Shown: positions 25,657 through 34,242 of the stretch, in pieces | How the letters are laid out: each line of letters begins with the position of its first letter | How positions within the stretch are numbered: position 1 is the first letter of the stretch | Origin: Actinomyces trachealis | GTDB lineage: Bacteria; Actinomycetota; Actinomycetes; Actinomycetales; Actinomycetaceae | Length of the DNA stretch: 64,000 nucleotides | Reading direction: 5' to 3' | Assembly: GCF_015711475.1 (NCBI RefSeq) | Contig: NZ_CP065027.1 | Coordinates: 2,046,001 to 2,110,000 of the forward strand | The notes under the pieces: model-generated | Seen by the model: the letters and a program-made list of their open reading frames with translations, nothing else | The model's database searches: none | Told to the model about the DNA's origin: nothing | Program-made: the position numbers and the translations under genes

Positions 25657-26524
25657 TCAGTGCTTACCAGCCTCTCGAAACTCAGCCCCCGCACCGATAA
25701 GAAGTGCACGGACGCGCGTAATTAAATACCCGGTTTGCTGACTAATCTCGCGAATGCTGGCGCCAGCCTCATACTCTTTGCGCAACCTACCGCCGATAAC
25801 GACCTGATTTTCAGGCGTCAGACGTTCGTGTGGTTTCAGCGGTGGAACAAGAAGTGGCCCACCTGCATAACCACGATAAGTCTTTCCGCGCGGAACAGCA
25901 TCCTCTGCTGATTCATCTCCCCACACTGACCACCCTTTGCGTGAGTGGCGCGTAAACATCTCAAGGAACGGTCCAGGAGAGCAGTCTTCGATAAGGTCAT
26001 ATTGCTCATCTGGCTTACGCGAGTGCTCACGCTTCCGCGTCTCAATCATATTGACCTGACGGCGAGCCGGGGCAAGCGTACGCATAGAACCACGCACACC
26101 AAACAAAATGAGTTCAGTCACATTGCGGAAGTAGAAACCCACTCCCCGACCATCAGGCCCACCGTCCTTGCGTCGCTTCGCCCACACCAGGTTTGAGACG
26201 TAACGGAAGCCCCAAGCTCCCATAACAGCCAAGCCGTCAGTGCAGTAGCGCGTTCGGCACCCACAAGTAGAGGTGAGCATTGTCAGCCACCACATCTGCC
26301 ACAGGCAACGCCTTAATCTCTTCCAAACTCATAGTTGAGTAGCGGTCGAGGCGACGATGCTCAGGAGCAACCTTGCCTGTGCGGTTCTGAAAACGCCACG
26401 GAGGGTCTGCTAAGACAGTCTTAAAGCCGCCATCAACGCGAGGCAGGGACGCCACATCAAGGTTGTCGCGCAATGGTTCAGCTGGAATGGTCACGCCAAA
26501 GATACTAACACAAGTAGATCTCAT
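25657..26524 (-). pseudogene. MT-A70 adenine methyltransferase, frameshifted
   Basis: The first part (from 26524) contains the catalytic motif FKTVLADPPWRFQNRTGKV and HLYLWVPNALL, then hits a TGA at 26237. The second frame resumes DGLAVMGAWGFRYVSNLVWA, GVGFYFRNVTELILFGVRG and SRKGWSVWGDE, and ends with an HTH-like tail (GASIREISQQTGYLITRVRA). Removing one base near 26241 restores LLTDGLAVM and a 288-residue protein. MT-A70 enzymes make N6-methyladenine; next to a restriction nuclease this would be the protective methylase. As read it is inactive. Confidence 0.85.
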
Positions 26525-26537
26525 ATAAGATCTACTT
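26512..26537. promoter_or_regulatory. inverted repeat with two AGATCT sites over the methyltransferase start
   Basis: Perfect 10-base arms (AAGTAGATCT and AGATCTACTT) flank a 6-base centre CATATA; each arm contains AGATCT. On the minus strand the ATG of the methyltransferase gene (26524-26522) falls in the loop. BglII/BstYI-type nucleases cut AGATCT or RGATCY, so the module's probable own target sits doubled on its control region. It could be an operator read by methylation state, an RNA hairpin over the start codon, or a recombination site. Confidence 0.6.
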
Positions 26538-26545
26538 TGGCAGTG

Positions 26546-27282
26546 TTAAACACCACTAGGAAGCTGAAGTTGCGTACCATCAGCGAAGGCGAATCCCTTC
26601 AAGATATCCACTGGAAGCCCGTGCACTTTCTCAGGCTCAATACTGATACATAGCAGCGGACACTCTCCACCACCACCCATGTCAATCATGGGTGTCAGCT
26701 TGTTCCAATGCGTCGTTGCTTTACCGTACTTTGTCTTCGAGTACTCGCCAACAGCCCCCAAGAACTCTAGAAGCTCCTGCAATCGAGGCCCTCTTGTAAT
26801 GATGACACCTACAGCAATGACGCCTTCTCGGTGTAGTGCCTGAAAGTTGTTGAGGTCTCTATGGAAGAAAGGATCCTTATTGTTCCACTCCATCTCGTCG
26901 GCAATGCCGGGATAGATGCCATCTATCCCCCGTCGTGAAGACATCAATCTCATGGTTGCGCACTCTGTAGACAGGTGCACCATCCACAAGCTTCTCGATT
27001 GTTACGTTGTGCTTCGCCCACCCGCGCTGCGTTAGCCCATCATCATGGCGCGCAGTGTGACGAGCACGAGAGCCACCACCAGCCTTGATGTCCTCGTCGT
27101 AGTCAATGTAGAAGTCCTCTAGATTAGATTACCCACAAAAACTTACGCGGAAACGTATCTCGGAGAATCAGGTCGGCGTAGCGCGTGGCACCGTACTTGT
27201 AACCAGCAAGTAGCGCTACCTGCGGATCACGAACCACACCCGGAAGCTGCTCGGCGTCGATACTCGGCCCACCCTCGATCAT
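26546..27282 (-). pseudogene. BglII/BstYI-family restriction endonuclease, frameshifted
   Basis: The 3' frame carries the family core: GIYPGIADEMEWNNKDPFFH, RDLNNFQALHREGVIAVGVI, ITRGPRLQELLEFLG, YGKATTHWNKLTPMID and GGGGECPLLC; the Glu before WNNKDPFF is expected to bind the catalytic metal. Upstream in another frame lies EDFYIDYDEDIKAGGGSRAR, GWAKHNVTIEKLVDGAPVYR and HEIDVF; one extra G in the GGGGG run near 26928 separates them. A third frame (from ATG 27282) gives [15 protein letters not shown] and RYADLILRDTF up to a TAA at 27124. At least two shifts, so inactive. The proposed ATG overlaps the ychF stop (ATGA). Confidence 0.8.
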
Positions 27283-28382
27283 TTCCCACCACCAGACGTA
27301 AGCCCCGTGCGGAACTCCACCACATCTCCGTCCCGCATAACATAATCCTTCCCCTCCATGCGCATCTTGCCGTGGGCGCGGGCCTGCGCGATGCCGCCCT
27401 GCTCCATAAGTTCATCAAAGGCAATCACCTCCGCCTTGATAAAGCCCCGCTCAAAGTCGGTGTGGATCACGCCCGCGGCCTGGGGCGCGGTCCACCCCTT
27501 GCGGATGGTCCAGGCACGCGACTCCTTCTCCCCCGCCGTCAGGTAGGTCTGCAGGCCGAGGGTGTCGAATCCGACGCGGGCGAGCTTGTCGAGGCCTGCC
27601 TCATCCTGCCCGTTCTCGTGCAGCATCTCCGCCGCCTCCTGCGGGTCCAGCTCCACCAGCTCAGCCTCGAACTGGGCGTCCAGGAAGATCGCCTCGGCGG
27701 GCGCCACCAGCTCACGCAGCTGGGCCTGCTTGGCGGCGTCGTTCATACCGGCGTCGTCCATGTTGAACACGTAGATGAAGGGCTTGGTGGTCATCAGCTG
27801 GAAGGAGCGCAGCGCCTCCGCGTCCAGCCCCTTGCGCTCCGCCACGGTGGACAACAGCGTGCCCTCCTCAAGGATTGCGAGGGCGGCCTTGGCGGTCTCG
27901 AGGACGGACGGGTCGGTCTTCTTGCCACGCACCTCCTTCTCCAGGCGGGGCAGAGCCTTCTCAAGCGTCTGAATGTCGGCGAGGACCAGCTCAGTCACGA
28001 TCGTCTCGATATCACTGGCGGGCTCGACCTTGCCGTCCACGTGGACCACGTCGGGGTCGTCAAACGCGCGCGTGACCATACAGATCGCGTCGGCCTCGCG
28101 GATATTGGCCAGGAACTGATTGCCCAGCCCCTCGCCCTCAGATGCGCCGCGCACGATGCCGGCGATGTCCACAAATGACACGGTGGCGGGCACGGTCTTA
28201 GCTGAGTGGAACATCTCCGTCAGCCGGTCCAGCCGGGGGTCCGGCAGCGGCACGATACCGATATTCGGCTCGATGGTGGCGAAGGGGTAGTTCGCCGCGA
28301 GCACGGTCGCGCGGGTTAGGGCGTTAAACAAGGTGGACTTGCCGACGTTAGGCAGTCCGACGATTCCGATCGTAAGAGCCAC
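27279..28382 (-). CDS. ychF: redox-regulated ATPase/GTPase YchF with altered C-terminus
   Basis: A 367-residue OBG-type P-loop NTPase that binds ribosomes and preferentially hydrolyses ATP. G1 [15 protein letters not shown]2 region [12 protein letters not shown]3 [17 protein letters not shown], a coiled-coil insertion (about 135-200), the NxxE-type specificity motif region (FIYVFNMDD) and a C-terminal TGS domain ([34 protein letters not shown]) are all present. The usual ending FRFNV is replaced by [11 protein letters not shown], encoded by repeat D. The start lies right after GATCGTAAGAGCC with no strong Shine-Dalgarno sequence. The last codons overlap the proposed start of the restriction gene. 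Confidence 0.95.
   Translation of the reverse strand: MALTIGIVGLPNVGKSTLFNALTRATVLAANYPFATIEPNIGIVPLPDPRLDRLTEMFHSAKTVPATVSFVDIAGIVRGASEGEGLGNQFLANIREADAICMVTRAFDDPDVVHVDGKVEPASDIETIVTELVLADIQTLEKALPRLEKEVRGKKTDPSVLETAKAALAILEEGTLLSTVAERKGLDAEALRSFQLMTTKPFIYVFNMDDAGMNDAAKQAQLRELVAPAEAIFLDAQFEAELVELDPQEAAEMLHENGQDEAGLDKLARVGFDTLGLQTYLTAGEKESRAWTIRKGWTAPQAAGVIHTDFERGFIKAEVIAFDELMEQGGIAQARAHGKMRMEGKDYVMRDGDVVEFRTGLTSGGGK
27298..27320 (-). repeat. ychF 3'-end repeat D (inside ychF)
   Basis: Last-codon region of the present ychF, 22 of 23 bases identical to copy C at 25600-25622. Its first 11 to 12 bases (GGTGGAGTTCCG) are shared with copies A and B, which then diverge into the canonical FNV/FNI ending. 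This suggests that the join lies within those bases. Confidence 0.8.
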
Positions 28383-28432
28383 GCGCCGAGTCTAGACGCA
28401 GCCACCGACACCCACCCCGCGCCCACCCCGGC

Positions 28433-28696
28433 TCAACCACCGATCAGTAGCGTCTTCACATCGTGCCAGGAGGTGTAGAAGCCCCCTACTGCGTTTACCT
28501 CCAGGCCCACACTCACGGCCACTAACGCGGCCAGCACCATCACGGCGGTCAAACGCAACAGGAACCAGCCCCGCCCCACCGCCGCTCGCCATAAACCACT
28601 ACCAGCAAACCCGACCACCTCACGACGTCGCCAGCGCGGCCCCCACCTCAGCACCACCGCTGCTGCCAGGACCGGCACCAAGGCCGCTAGCACCAT
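28433..28696 (-). CDS. small membrane protein, possible esterase N-terminal remnant
   Basis: An 87-residue product with two hydrophobic helices (MVLAALVPVLAAAVVLRWG; LLRLTAVMVLAALVAVSVGL) and an end LEVNAVGGFYTSWHDVKTLL. In actinobacterial membrane-anchored esterases a similar N-terminal helix bundle is followed by N-x-x-x-G-x-Y-x-T-W and then the hydrolase domain, which is missing here. It may be a truncated relic or a genuine small protein. It is divergent from rmuC. Confidence 0.45.
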   Translation of the reverse strand: MVLAALVPVLAAAVVLRWGPRWRRREVVGFAGSGLWRAAVGRGWFLLRLTAVMVLAALVAVSVGLEVNAVGGFYTSWHDVKTLLIGG

Positions 28697-28771
28697 GGTT
28701 CCTTTCCCGACAGGCTGGAACACCCTTGTGATCCTCCCCCGGCAGGAGAGCAGGAGAGCAGGCAGATTCCG

Positions 28772-28807
28772 TGTCACAGAGTTCATGTCACAGAGTTTGT
28801 GTCACAC
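28772..28807. repeat. three 14-bp-spaced direct repeats upstream of rmuC
   Basis: TGTCACAGAGTT at 28772-28783 and 28786-28797, then the partial copy TGTCACAC at 28800-28807, a period of 14 bases. Just upstream GAGAGCAG is tandemly repeated (28745-28762). The repeats lie 21 to 56 bases ahead of the rmuC ATG and could be regulator sites or a slippage-prone tract. Confidence 0.5.
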
Positions 28808-28827
28808 CCTTGTGCCACTGTTGCTTC

Positions 28828-30036
28828 ATGGCAAATGCATCGCCTTATGTGCTGCTCATCGTTGGGATCATCCTTGGGCTGGCGTCTGGGTTAGTCCTCG
28901 GCTACGCCTTGGCGCTCCTGCGTGCTGCTTCCGTCCAGGTCTCCGGGCGCAATGAGTTGACTTCCCTGCGTTCTGACGCTGCCGCGTGGCAGGCGCGGGC
29001 AGAGGAGCTGGAGGCACGGGCGCAACTGGCAGAAGAGCGCAATGACCGGGATGGTTCGGTGCTGCGGGCACTGGCCCCTGTGCGGGCGCAACTGGAGCAG
29101 GTGGGCGCAAAGGTCGAGCAGATGGAGCGTTCTCGCGCCAAGCAGCACGCCACCCTCTCCGAGCAGCTGCGGGCCGCAGCGCTGGCCGAGAAGGAGTTGA
29201 CGCGCACCACAGCCAACCTGGAGGGTGCCTTACGGTCCCGCTCCGCGCGCGGAGTATGGGGCGAGGTGGAGCTAGCCCGCATTCTGGAAGCCTCCGGGAT
29301 GCTCCCGCATATCGACTTCTCCGAGCAGAGGAGCCTCGGGGTGTCGCACGGGGACGGGGGTTCCGTCCGCCCTGACGCGATCGTCCACCTGCCTGGCGGT
29401 GCGCACCTCGCTTTGGACGCCAAGGTGCCTATGGATTCCTATCTCAAGGCCTGCTCACATGACGGTAAGGGCGATGCCGCAGAGGAACATCGGCGTGAGC
29501 TGCTGCAAGCGCACGCCAAGGCTCTGCGCGCACAGGTGGATGCCCTGGCTGCCCGCCACTACGAGCGCTCACTTCCGTCCTCCCCGGAACTGGTGGTGCT
29601 GTTTGTGCCCGCCGAGCCGGTGCTCGCGGCTGCCCTGGAGGCTGACCCCACGTTACTGGAGCACGCGTTGGGGCTTGGAATCGCCTTGACCTCCCCGGCG
29701 TCCTTGCTGGCGCTGCTGCGCACCTGCGCTACCGCCTGGGCTCGCACAGCGGTCAATGACGACGCGGCCGCGCTGCTGGAACTCGGACGCACACTCTATG
29801 AACGCCTGTCGGTGGTGGCACGCCACGCGGACCAGCTGGGGGGCGCGCTGCGGCGCAGCGTCCAGGCATACAACCGCATGTCTGGGTCGCTGGAGTCAAG
29901 GCTGCTGGTGACAGCAAGGTCCTTCACCGCGCTGGCGCAGGACCTGCCAGAAGTACGCGACATCAGTCCTGACGCCGCGCAACTACGCCAGTTCTCAGCA
30001 CCGGAACTCAGCCAACCTCAAGCACCTCAGTCCTAA
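28828..30036 (+). CDS. rmuC: DNA recombination protein RmuC
   Basis: A 402-residue membrane-tethered protein of the RmuC family, which limits inverted-repeat-associated rearrangements and has a predicted endonuclease-like fold. One N-terminal helix (VLLIVGIILGLASGLVLGYA), a coiled coil at about 40-140 (Glu/Arg/Ala heptads), then the conserved core RGVWGEVELARILEASGML, VRPDAIVHLPGGAHLALDAK, VPMDSYLKACSHDG, PELVVLFVPAEPVLAAALEA and LTSPASLLALLRTCATAW. The ATG at 28828 is preferred because the helix follows directly. The C-terminal coiled-coil tail is of normal length. Confidence 0.92.
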   Translation: MANASPYVLLIVGIILGLASGLVLGYALALLRAASVQVSGRNELTSLRSDAAAWQARAEELEARAQLAEERNDRDGSVLRALAPVRAQLEQVGAKVEQMERSRAKQHATLSEQLRAAALAEKELTRTTANLEGALRSRSARGVWGEVELARILEASGMLPHIDFSEQRSLGVSHGDGGSVRPDAIVHLPGGAHLALDAKVPMDSYLKACSHDGKGDAAEEHRRELLQAHAKALRAQVDALAARHYERSLPSSPELVVLFVPAEPVLAAALEADPTLLEHALGLGIALTSPASLLALLRTCATAWARTAVNDDAAALLELGRTLYERLSVVARHADQLGGALRRSVQAYNRMSGSLESRLLVTARSFTALAQDLPEVRDISPDAAQLRQFSAPELSQPQAPQS

Positions 30037-30487
30037 CCGCCAAGTACTCACCCCGCAAGCAAGCACGGTGTCCTTGGGCGCCCCCCAACAGGTCCTGGGC
30101 ACACTTCAGCAGCGGATCCCTGCTAGCCCTTGCTACCGCCCGTCGGTCAATAGCGGCAGGCCGAGCGGACTGGCGAGCCAAGACGGAACCCGACGGTGCC
30201 CGGTAGATTTTGGGCAGCAGTCAGCGGATCAAGCCCACACGCCTCACGCAAGACGCATGCGGTTTTGGCGCGAGGTTCCAGCACCACCCACATAACCGCA
30301 TTGCGCCGCAACACCCCCCGCACACAGGAAACCGTCACTTCTTCGTTATCTCAGCAATCACCCCGATTTGTTAGTTACTAGAACCGCACTTTTCCAGCAA
30401 TGCGGTCGATAAGCGGTAGGTACCGCAAGCACCCGGAACTAGTGTGGTGGTCGAATCGACAACCACTGATTAGGAGGTTCAGGGCAA
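30037..30487. other. intergenic stretch with an operator-like palindrome
   Basis: About 450 bases without a supported gene. Short copies of AATGCGGT and its complement (near 30296 and 30398) are scattered through it. The clearest element is the 23-base palindrome at 30444-30466. The ribosome binding site AGGAGG of the next gene is at 30472. Confidence 0.45.
30444..30466. promoter_or_regulatory. 23-bp near-perfect palindrome in the leader of the next gene
   Basis: GTGGTGGTCGA and TCGACAACCAC mirror each other around a central A with a single mismatched pair. It lies 22 bases ahead of the ATG at 30488 and just upstream of AGGAGG, so it could act as an operator or as an mRNA hairpin controlling translation. 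Confidence 0.5.
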
Positions 30488-31159
30488 ATGTCCATCAGCG
30501 CACCGACCCTCGACCGCGCACCTCGCGGCCTGTTCGGCAGCTCCGCCCCTAATGCCTCGACGGAGACCCGCTCCGTGCTCGATCGCCTTAGGTCCCTGGC
30601 CACTGAGCAGCAGCGTCTTCAAGACGCGCTCCAGATCGTGCGAAATGAGCGAGACCGTCTGATCCTGAAAGGCCTATCTTTCGGCGTCAGCTCCTCAGAA
30701 CTCGCCAACACCTCTCACCTCACCGGAGCCCGCGTGCGCGCCATCGCCGACGCCGCCGCCACCTCCTCTGCGCGTGAACGTGTCTCTGAGGCCGTCGCCG
30801 GCCTGGTGGCACACGAGCCACCCATGTGCACCACCTACGGTGCGCTGGCCGACGCCGTCGGCATCGGCTCCGCCAAGGGTGTGGCCTCCTCGCTGGCCAC
30901 CAACCCAGACGTCACTGGCCGTGAGGGCGCCCGCGTCCTCCTGCTGCGCTGGGCCACCCCGGCGCTCGGCGGTTACGTCATCCCGGAGCACGAACCAGCC
31001 TGGCAGACCCAGGGTGACGACACCGCCTCCCGCCTAGAGTGCCTGCAAGCTGAGGGCCTAGTAACCCAGGTCCACTCCCCTGAAGGCCCGGTCTGGGTTG
31101 TGCCCTTCGAACGGGTCTGCGCAGACCCGCGCCGCCTCATCTCGCTGATCAACAAGTAG
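30488..31159 (+). CDS. unrecognised protein with an alkyltransferase-like/winged-helix segment
   Basis: A 223-residue cytosolic protein. The N-terminal third contains a coiled coil and an HTH-like stretch (SVLDRLRSLATEQQRLQDAL; GVSSSELANTSHLTGARVRA). The middle, MCTTYGALADAVGIGSAKGV, then ASSLATNP, resembles the DNA-binding helix-turn-helix of MGMT and alkyltransferase-like proteins (TYG-x-I/L-A-x-A-x-G...NP). The PCHR active-site motif is absent; GGYVIPEHEPAW follows instead. A GARVLLLRW strand lies between. A role in DNA binding is inferred only from this likeness. AGGAGG precedes the start, and a strong terminator follows. Confidence 0.55.
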   Translation: MSISAPTLDRAPRGLFGSSAPNASTETRSVLDRLRSLATEQQRLQDALQIVRNERDRLILKGLSFGVSSSELANTSHLTGARVRAIADAAATSSARERVSEAVAGLVAHEPPMCTTYGALADAVGIGSAKGVASSLATNPDVTGREGARVLLLRWATPALGGYVIPEHEPAWQTQGDDTASRLECLQAEGLVTQVHSPEGPVWVVPFERVCADPRRLISLINK

Positions 31160-31170
31160 TCAGCACCTAC

Positions 31171-31217
31171 ACAACGCGATGCCGTCGGCTCCAAATGGCC
31201 GACGGCGTCGTGGTGTG
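31171..31217 (+). terminator. hairpin terminator
   Basis: GCCGTCGGC (31181-31189) and GCCGACGGC (31198-31206) form a 9-base stem with an 8-base loop; the flanks CACAACGCGAT and GTCGTGGTGTG extend it imperfectly. It lies about 20 bases past the stop of the preceding gene. Confidence 0.7.
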
Positions 31218-31267
31218 CAGGAAGCAGCACCAGCAGGCCTGACCTCCAACCACCAGTGACCCCAGGC

Positions 31268-32338
31268 TCAACAGGTATGGTCAGCAGCAGGCTCACGCCG
31301 CCGGTGCTCCGGCACCGCCCCACCGGACGCGGCCATCAGGTCAGCACGCAAGTTCTTGGGCAAGGAGAAGGCAATCTTCTCCGTAGCGGTGACAACCTCC
31401 TCAACATCGTCAAAGCCCAGCTCCCCCAGGCGCGCTATCACCTCACGCACCAGGATCTCCGGGACAGAGGCACCACTGGTCAACCCCACCGTGCGAGCGC
31501 CCTCCAGCCAGGCCGGAGCGATCTCACTGGCGTAGTCCACGCGGTAGGAAGCACCAGCACCAGCCTCCAAGGCCACCTCCTTGAGGCGCACCGAATTGGA
31601 GGAGTTGCCTGAGCCCACCACGATCACCACGTCGCAGCGCGGCGCCATGACTTTGACCGCACCCTGCCGGTTCTGAGTGGCATAGCAGATGTCGTCGCCG
31701 GGCGGGTCGGTCAGGTGAGGGAAACGTTCCCGCAGCAGCCGCACCGTCTCCAAGGTCTCGTCCACGCTCAAAGTAGTCTGGCTGATCCACACGACCTTGT
31801 GTGGGTCACGCACAGCCACCTGCTCTACCTCGTGGGGCCCATTGACCACCTGGATGTGATCCGGGGCCTCCCCCTGGGTGCCCTCCACCTCCTCGTGGCC
31901 GGTGTGGCCCACCAGGATGATGTCGTAGTCCTCCTTGGCAAAACGCACCGCCTGCTTATGCACCTTGGTGACCAGCGGGCAGGTCGCGTCAATAGTCTGC
32001 AGATGACGAGCCTCAGCCTGGGCGTGCACGGCCGGGGAAACACCATGGGCGGAGAAAACCACACGGGCCCCCTCCGGCACCTCATCGGTTTCTGAGACAA
32101 AGATGGCGCCGCGCCTAGACAGAGCCTCCACCACATACTTGTTGTGGACGATCTCCTTGCGCACGTAGATAGGGGTGCCGTAGTGGACCAGGGCCTGCTC
32201 CACGGCGTCCACCGCCCGGTCCACCCCTGCGCAGTAACCACGTGGTGCCGCCAAGAGGAGCTTCTTGCCGGTGCCGGTGGGTTGGCTGGCAGCGGTCTGG
32301 GTCGCAGGGGTCTCGGGCGCGGGAACCGTCTCAGTCAC
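31268..32338 (-). CDS. ispH: 4-hydroxy-3-methylbut-2-enyl diphosphate reductase
   Basis: A 356-residue [4Fe-4S] enzyme, the last step of the MEP pathway, making IPP and DMAPP. The three cluster Cys are in [35 protein letters not shown] and [15 protein letters not shown]. Other hallmarks: [64 protein letters not shown] take the GTG at 32338, giving a short Thr/Pro-rich leader; longer frames upstream would overlap the divergent xseA start. The product feeds isoprenoids to UppS, encoded about 3.3 kb to the right. Confidence 0.95.
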   Translation of the reverse strand: MTETVPAPETPATQTAASQPTGTGKKLLLAAPRGYCAGVDRAVDAVEQALVHYGTPIYVRKEIVHNKYVVEALSRRGAIFVSETDEVPEGARVVFSAHGVSPAVHAQAEARHLQTIDATCPLVTKVHKQAVRFAKEDYDIILVGHTGHEEVEGTQGEAPDHIQVVNGPHEVEQVAVRDPHKVVWISQTTLSVDETLETVRLLRERFPHLTDPPGDDICYATQNRQGAVKVMAPRCDVVIVVGSGNSSNSVRLKEVALEAGAGASYRVDYASEIAPAWLEGARTVGLTSGASVPEILVREVIARLGELGFDDVEEVVTATEKIAFSLPKNLRADLMAASGGAVPEHRRREPAADHTC

Positions 32339-32395
32339 GCCCCCACTGTGCCACAGGGCAGGAGTGTGCCCCACTGGCATGGCACAGTGTTCCCC

Positions 32396-33682
32396 GTGAC
32401 AACGGCTCCAATACCCCCAGCACCCAGCGCGGACCTGCCCCGCTTGGCCCGGGAGACCACAGCTGAGCGCCCCTGGCCCCTGCGGCTGCTGTCCACGAAG
32501 ATCAGCGAGTACGTGGACAAGATGACGGGTGTGTGGGTTGAAGGCCAGGTGGTGCAATTCAACCGGCGGCCCGGCTCCGGTATGCAGTACCTGACTCTGC
32601 GTGACACGGATGAAGACATGTCCATGTCCGTCTCCGTATTCACCCGGGAACTGGCGGCGATCGAGGCTCGCACCGGGGCACAACTCGCGGAGGGGACACG
32701 CGTGGTAGTACACGCCAAGCCTCGCTTCTGGACACGGCGCGGCAGCCTGGACCTGCGTGCCGACGACATCCGTCCGGTGGGTGTGGGAGACCTGCTGGCC
32801 CGCATTGAGCAGCTGCGGCGGGTGCTGGCCGCCGAGGGCCTGTTTGACGCCGAACGCAAGCAGCGTCTGCCCTTCCTACCGCGCAAAGTGGGGCTGGTGT
32901 GCGGTCGCAACGCCAAAGCCAAGGACGACGTGCTGGTCAACGCGCGACTGCGTTGGCCGGGCCTGCCCTTCCAGATACATGAGGTGGCGGTGCAAGGCTC
33001 GGCGGCAGTGCGTGAGGTTGTGGCCGCGATCGCTGAGCTTGACGCCAACCCCGCCGTCGACGTGATCGTGGTGACCCGAGGTGGCGGTGCAGTGGAGGAC
33101 CTACTGCCTTTCTCCGACGAGGGCCTAGTGCGTGCGGCCGCGCGCTGTCGCACCCCCTTAGTGTCCGCAATCGGACATGAAACTGACTGCCCACTGCTGG
33201 ACCTAGTGGCCGACTACCGGGCGTCTACCCCAACTGACGCAGCGCGGCGCATCGTGCCGGACCTGGCGGAGGAGATGGAGCGTCTAGACTCCGCCCGCGA
33301 GCGCATACGGGCAGTGCTGACGGCACGGATCGACGCCGAGCAGCACGGCCTGGACCAGGTGCGGGCCCGCCCGGTGATGACCAATCCCGCCGTCATGGTG
33401 CGTGACCGCTGCGCTGAACTGGGGCAGGCCCGGGAGCGTTTACGGCATGCGCTGACCAACAGCGTCGCTTTGGCGGAGGCGCAACTGGCGGCGGAGCAGG
33501 CACGGTTGACGGCGCTGTCCCCGCAGGGGGTGCTGAACCGGGGCTACGCGATCCTGCGCCTACCCAACGGGAAGGTCATCAAGAGCGCGGCGGATGTGAA
33601 GAAAGGCGACTTGATTGAAGGGATGTTGGCCTCCGGCCGGTTGGTGGCCCAGGTGGTCGGCGCGACCAAGCCGCGCACCTGA
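32396..33682 (+). CDS. xseA: exodeoxyribonuclease VII large subunit
   Basis: A 428-residue nuclease subunit that degrades single-stranded DNA together with XseB. The N-terminal OB-fold ([39 protein letters not shown]) is followed by the catalytic domain [60 protein letters not shown] and STPTDAAR, a long coiled coil and the C-terminal [16 protein letters not shown]. The GTG at 32396 is the first good start after the divergent ispH. xseB follows with about 95 bases between. Confidence 0.95.
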   Translation: MTTAPIPPAPSADLPRLARETTAERPWPLRLLSTKISEYVDKMTGVWVEGQVVQFNRRPGSGMQYLTLRDTDEDMSMSVSVFTRELAAIEARTGAQLAEGTRVVVHAKPRFWTRRGSLDLRADDIRPVGVGDLLARIEQLRRVLAAEGLFDAERKQRLPFLPRKVGLVCGRNAKAKDDVLVNARLRWPGLPFQIHEVAVQGSAAVREVVAAIAELDANPAVDVIVVTRGGGAVEDLLPFSDEGLVRAAARCRTPLVSAIGHETDCPLLDLVADYRASTPTDAARRIVPDLAEEMERLDSARERIRAVLTARIDAEQHGLDQVRARPVMTNPAVMVRDRCAELGQARERLRHALTNSVALAEAQLAAEQARLTALSPQGVLNRGYAILRLPNGKVIKSAADVKKGDLIEGMLASGRLVAQVVGATKPRT

Positions 33683-33778
33683 CCGGTGTCTCTCAGCGCG
33701 AATGGTGCGGTATCTCGGCAGCACTTGTGCCGAGATGCGCTAGTGGGCGCAGAGGGAAGCGCGTGGGAGAATCCAGGC

Positions 33779-34066
33779 ATGAGTCCACAGCACCCTCCGG
33801 TCCCCCAGACGGACCTCAGCTTCACTGGCGCCCCCGACGCCTCTGACGCCACCAACTCCGACGTCGCCACCATGAGCTATGAGCGTGCCCGTGAGGAGTT
33901 GGTGGGCGTGGTCCAACGCCTCGAGGCCGGGCAGGTACCCCTGGAGGAGTCACTGACACTATGGGAGCGCGGCGAGGCCCTGGCTGCCCGCTGCCAGGAC
34001 TGGCTGGACCAGGCCCGCGCCCGCCTCGACGCCGTCGCCAGCAACCAGTCCCCAACGCAGGGCTGA
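33779..34066 (+). CDS. xseB: exodeoxyribonuclease VII small subunit
   Basis: A 95-residue protein. The family core is in the second half: SYERAREELVGVVQRLEAGQ, VPLEESLTLWERGEALAARC and QDWLDQARARLD, a helical hairpin that binds the XseA coiled coil. The first 40 residues are variable and Thr/Pro-rich. A start at the internal ATG (33872) is also possible, leaving only the conserved core. Confidence 0.92.
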   Translation: MSPQHPPVPQTDLSFTGAPDASDATNSDVATMSYERAREELVGVVQRLEAGQVPLEESLTLWERGEALAARCQDWLDQARARLDAVASNQSPTQG

Positions 34067-34242
34067 ACGCGCAGGGCTCTCACCTGACCTCCGTAGCCCA
34101 CACCGTCCAGACCCGCCTACCACCAACCTGACACGAACCAGCCACAAACTGGCCGTCCCTCCCCCACACTAGAAGAGCGGCCCACCACACCAGAGCACAC
34201 ACCACACCCAACCCACACTCGCCTTCCACTAAGGAGTCCAAC

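Noticed and set aside
30444..30466. GTCGAATCGAC palindrome considered as a tRNA T-arm or a LexA box
   Set aside because: No acceptor or anticodon stem surrounds it, and it does not match the TCGAAC-N4-GTTCGA form.
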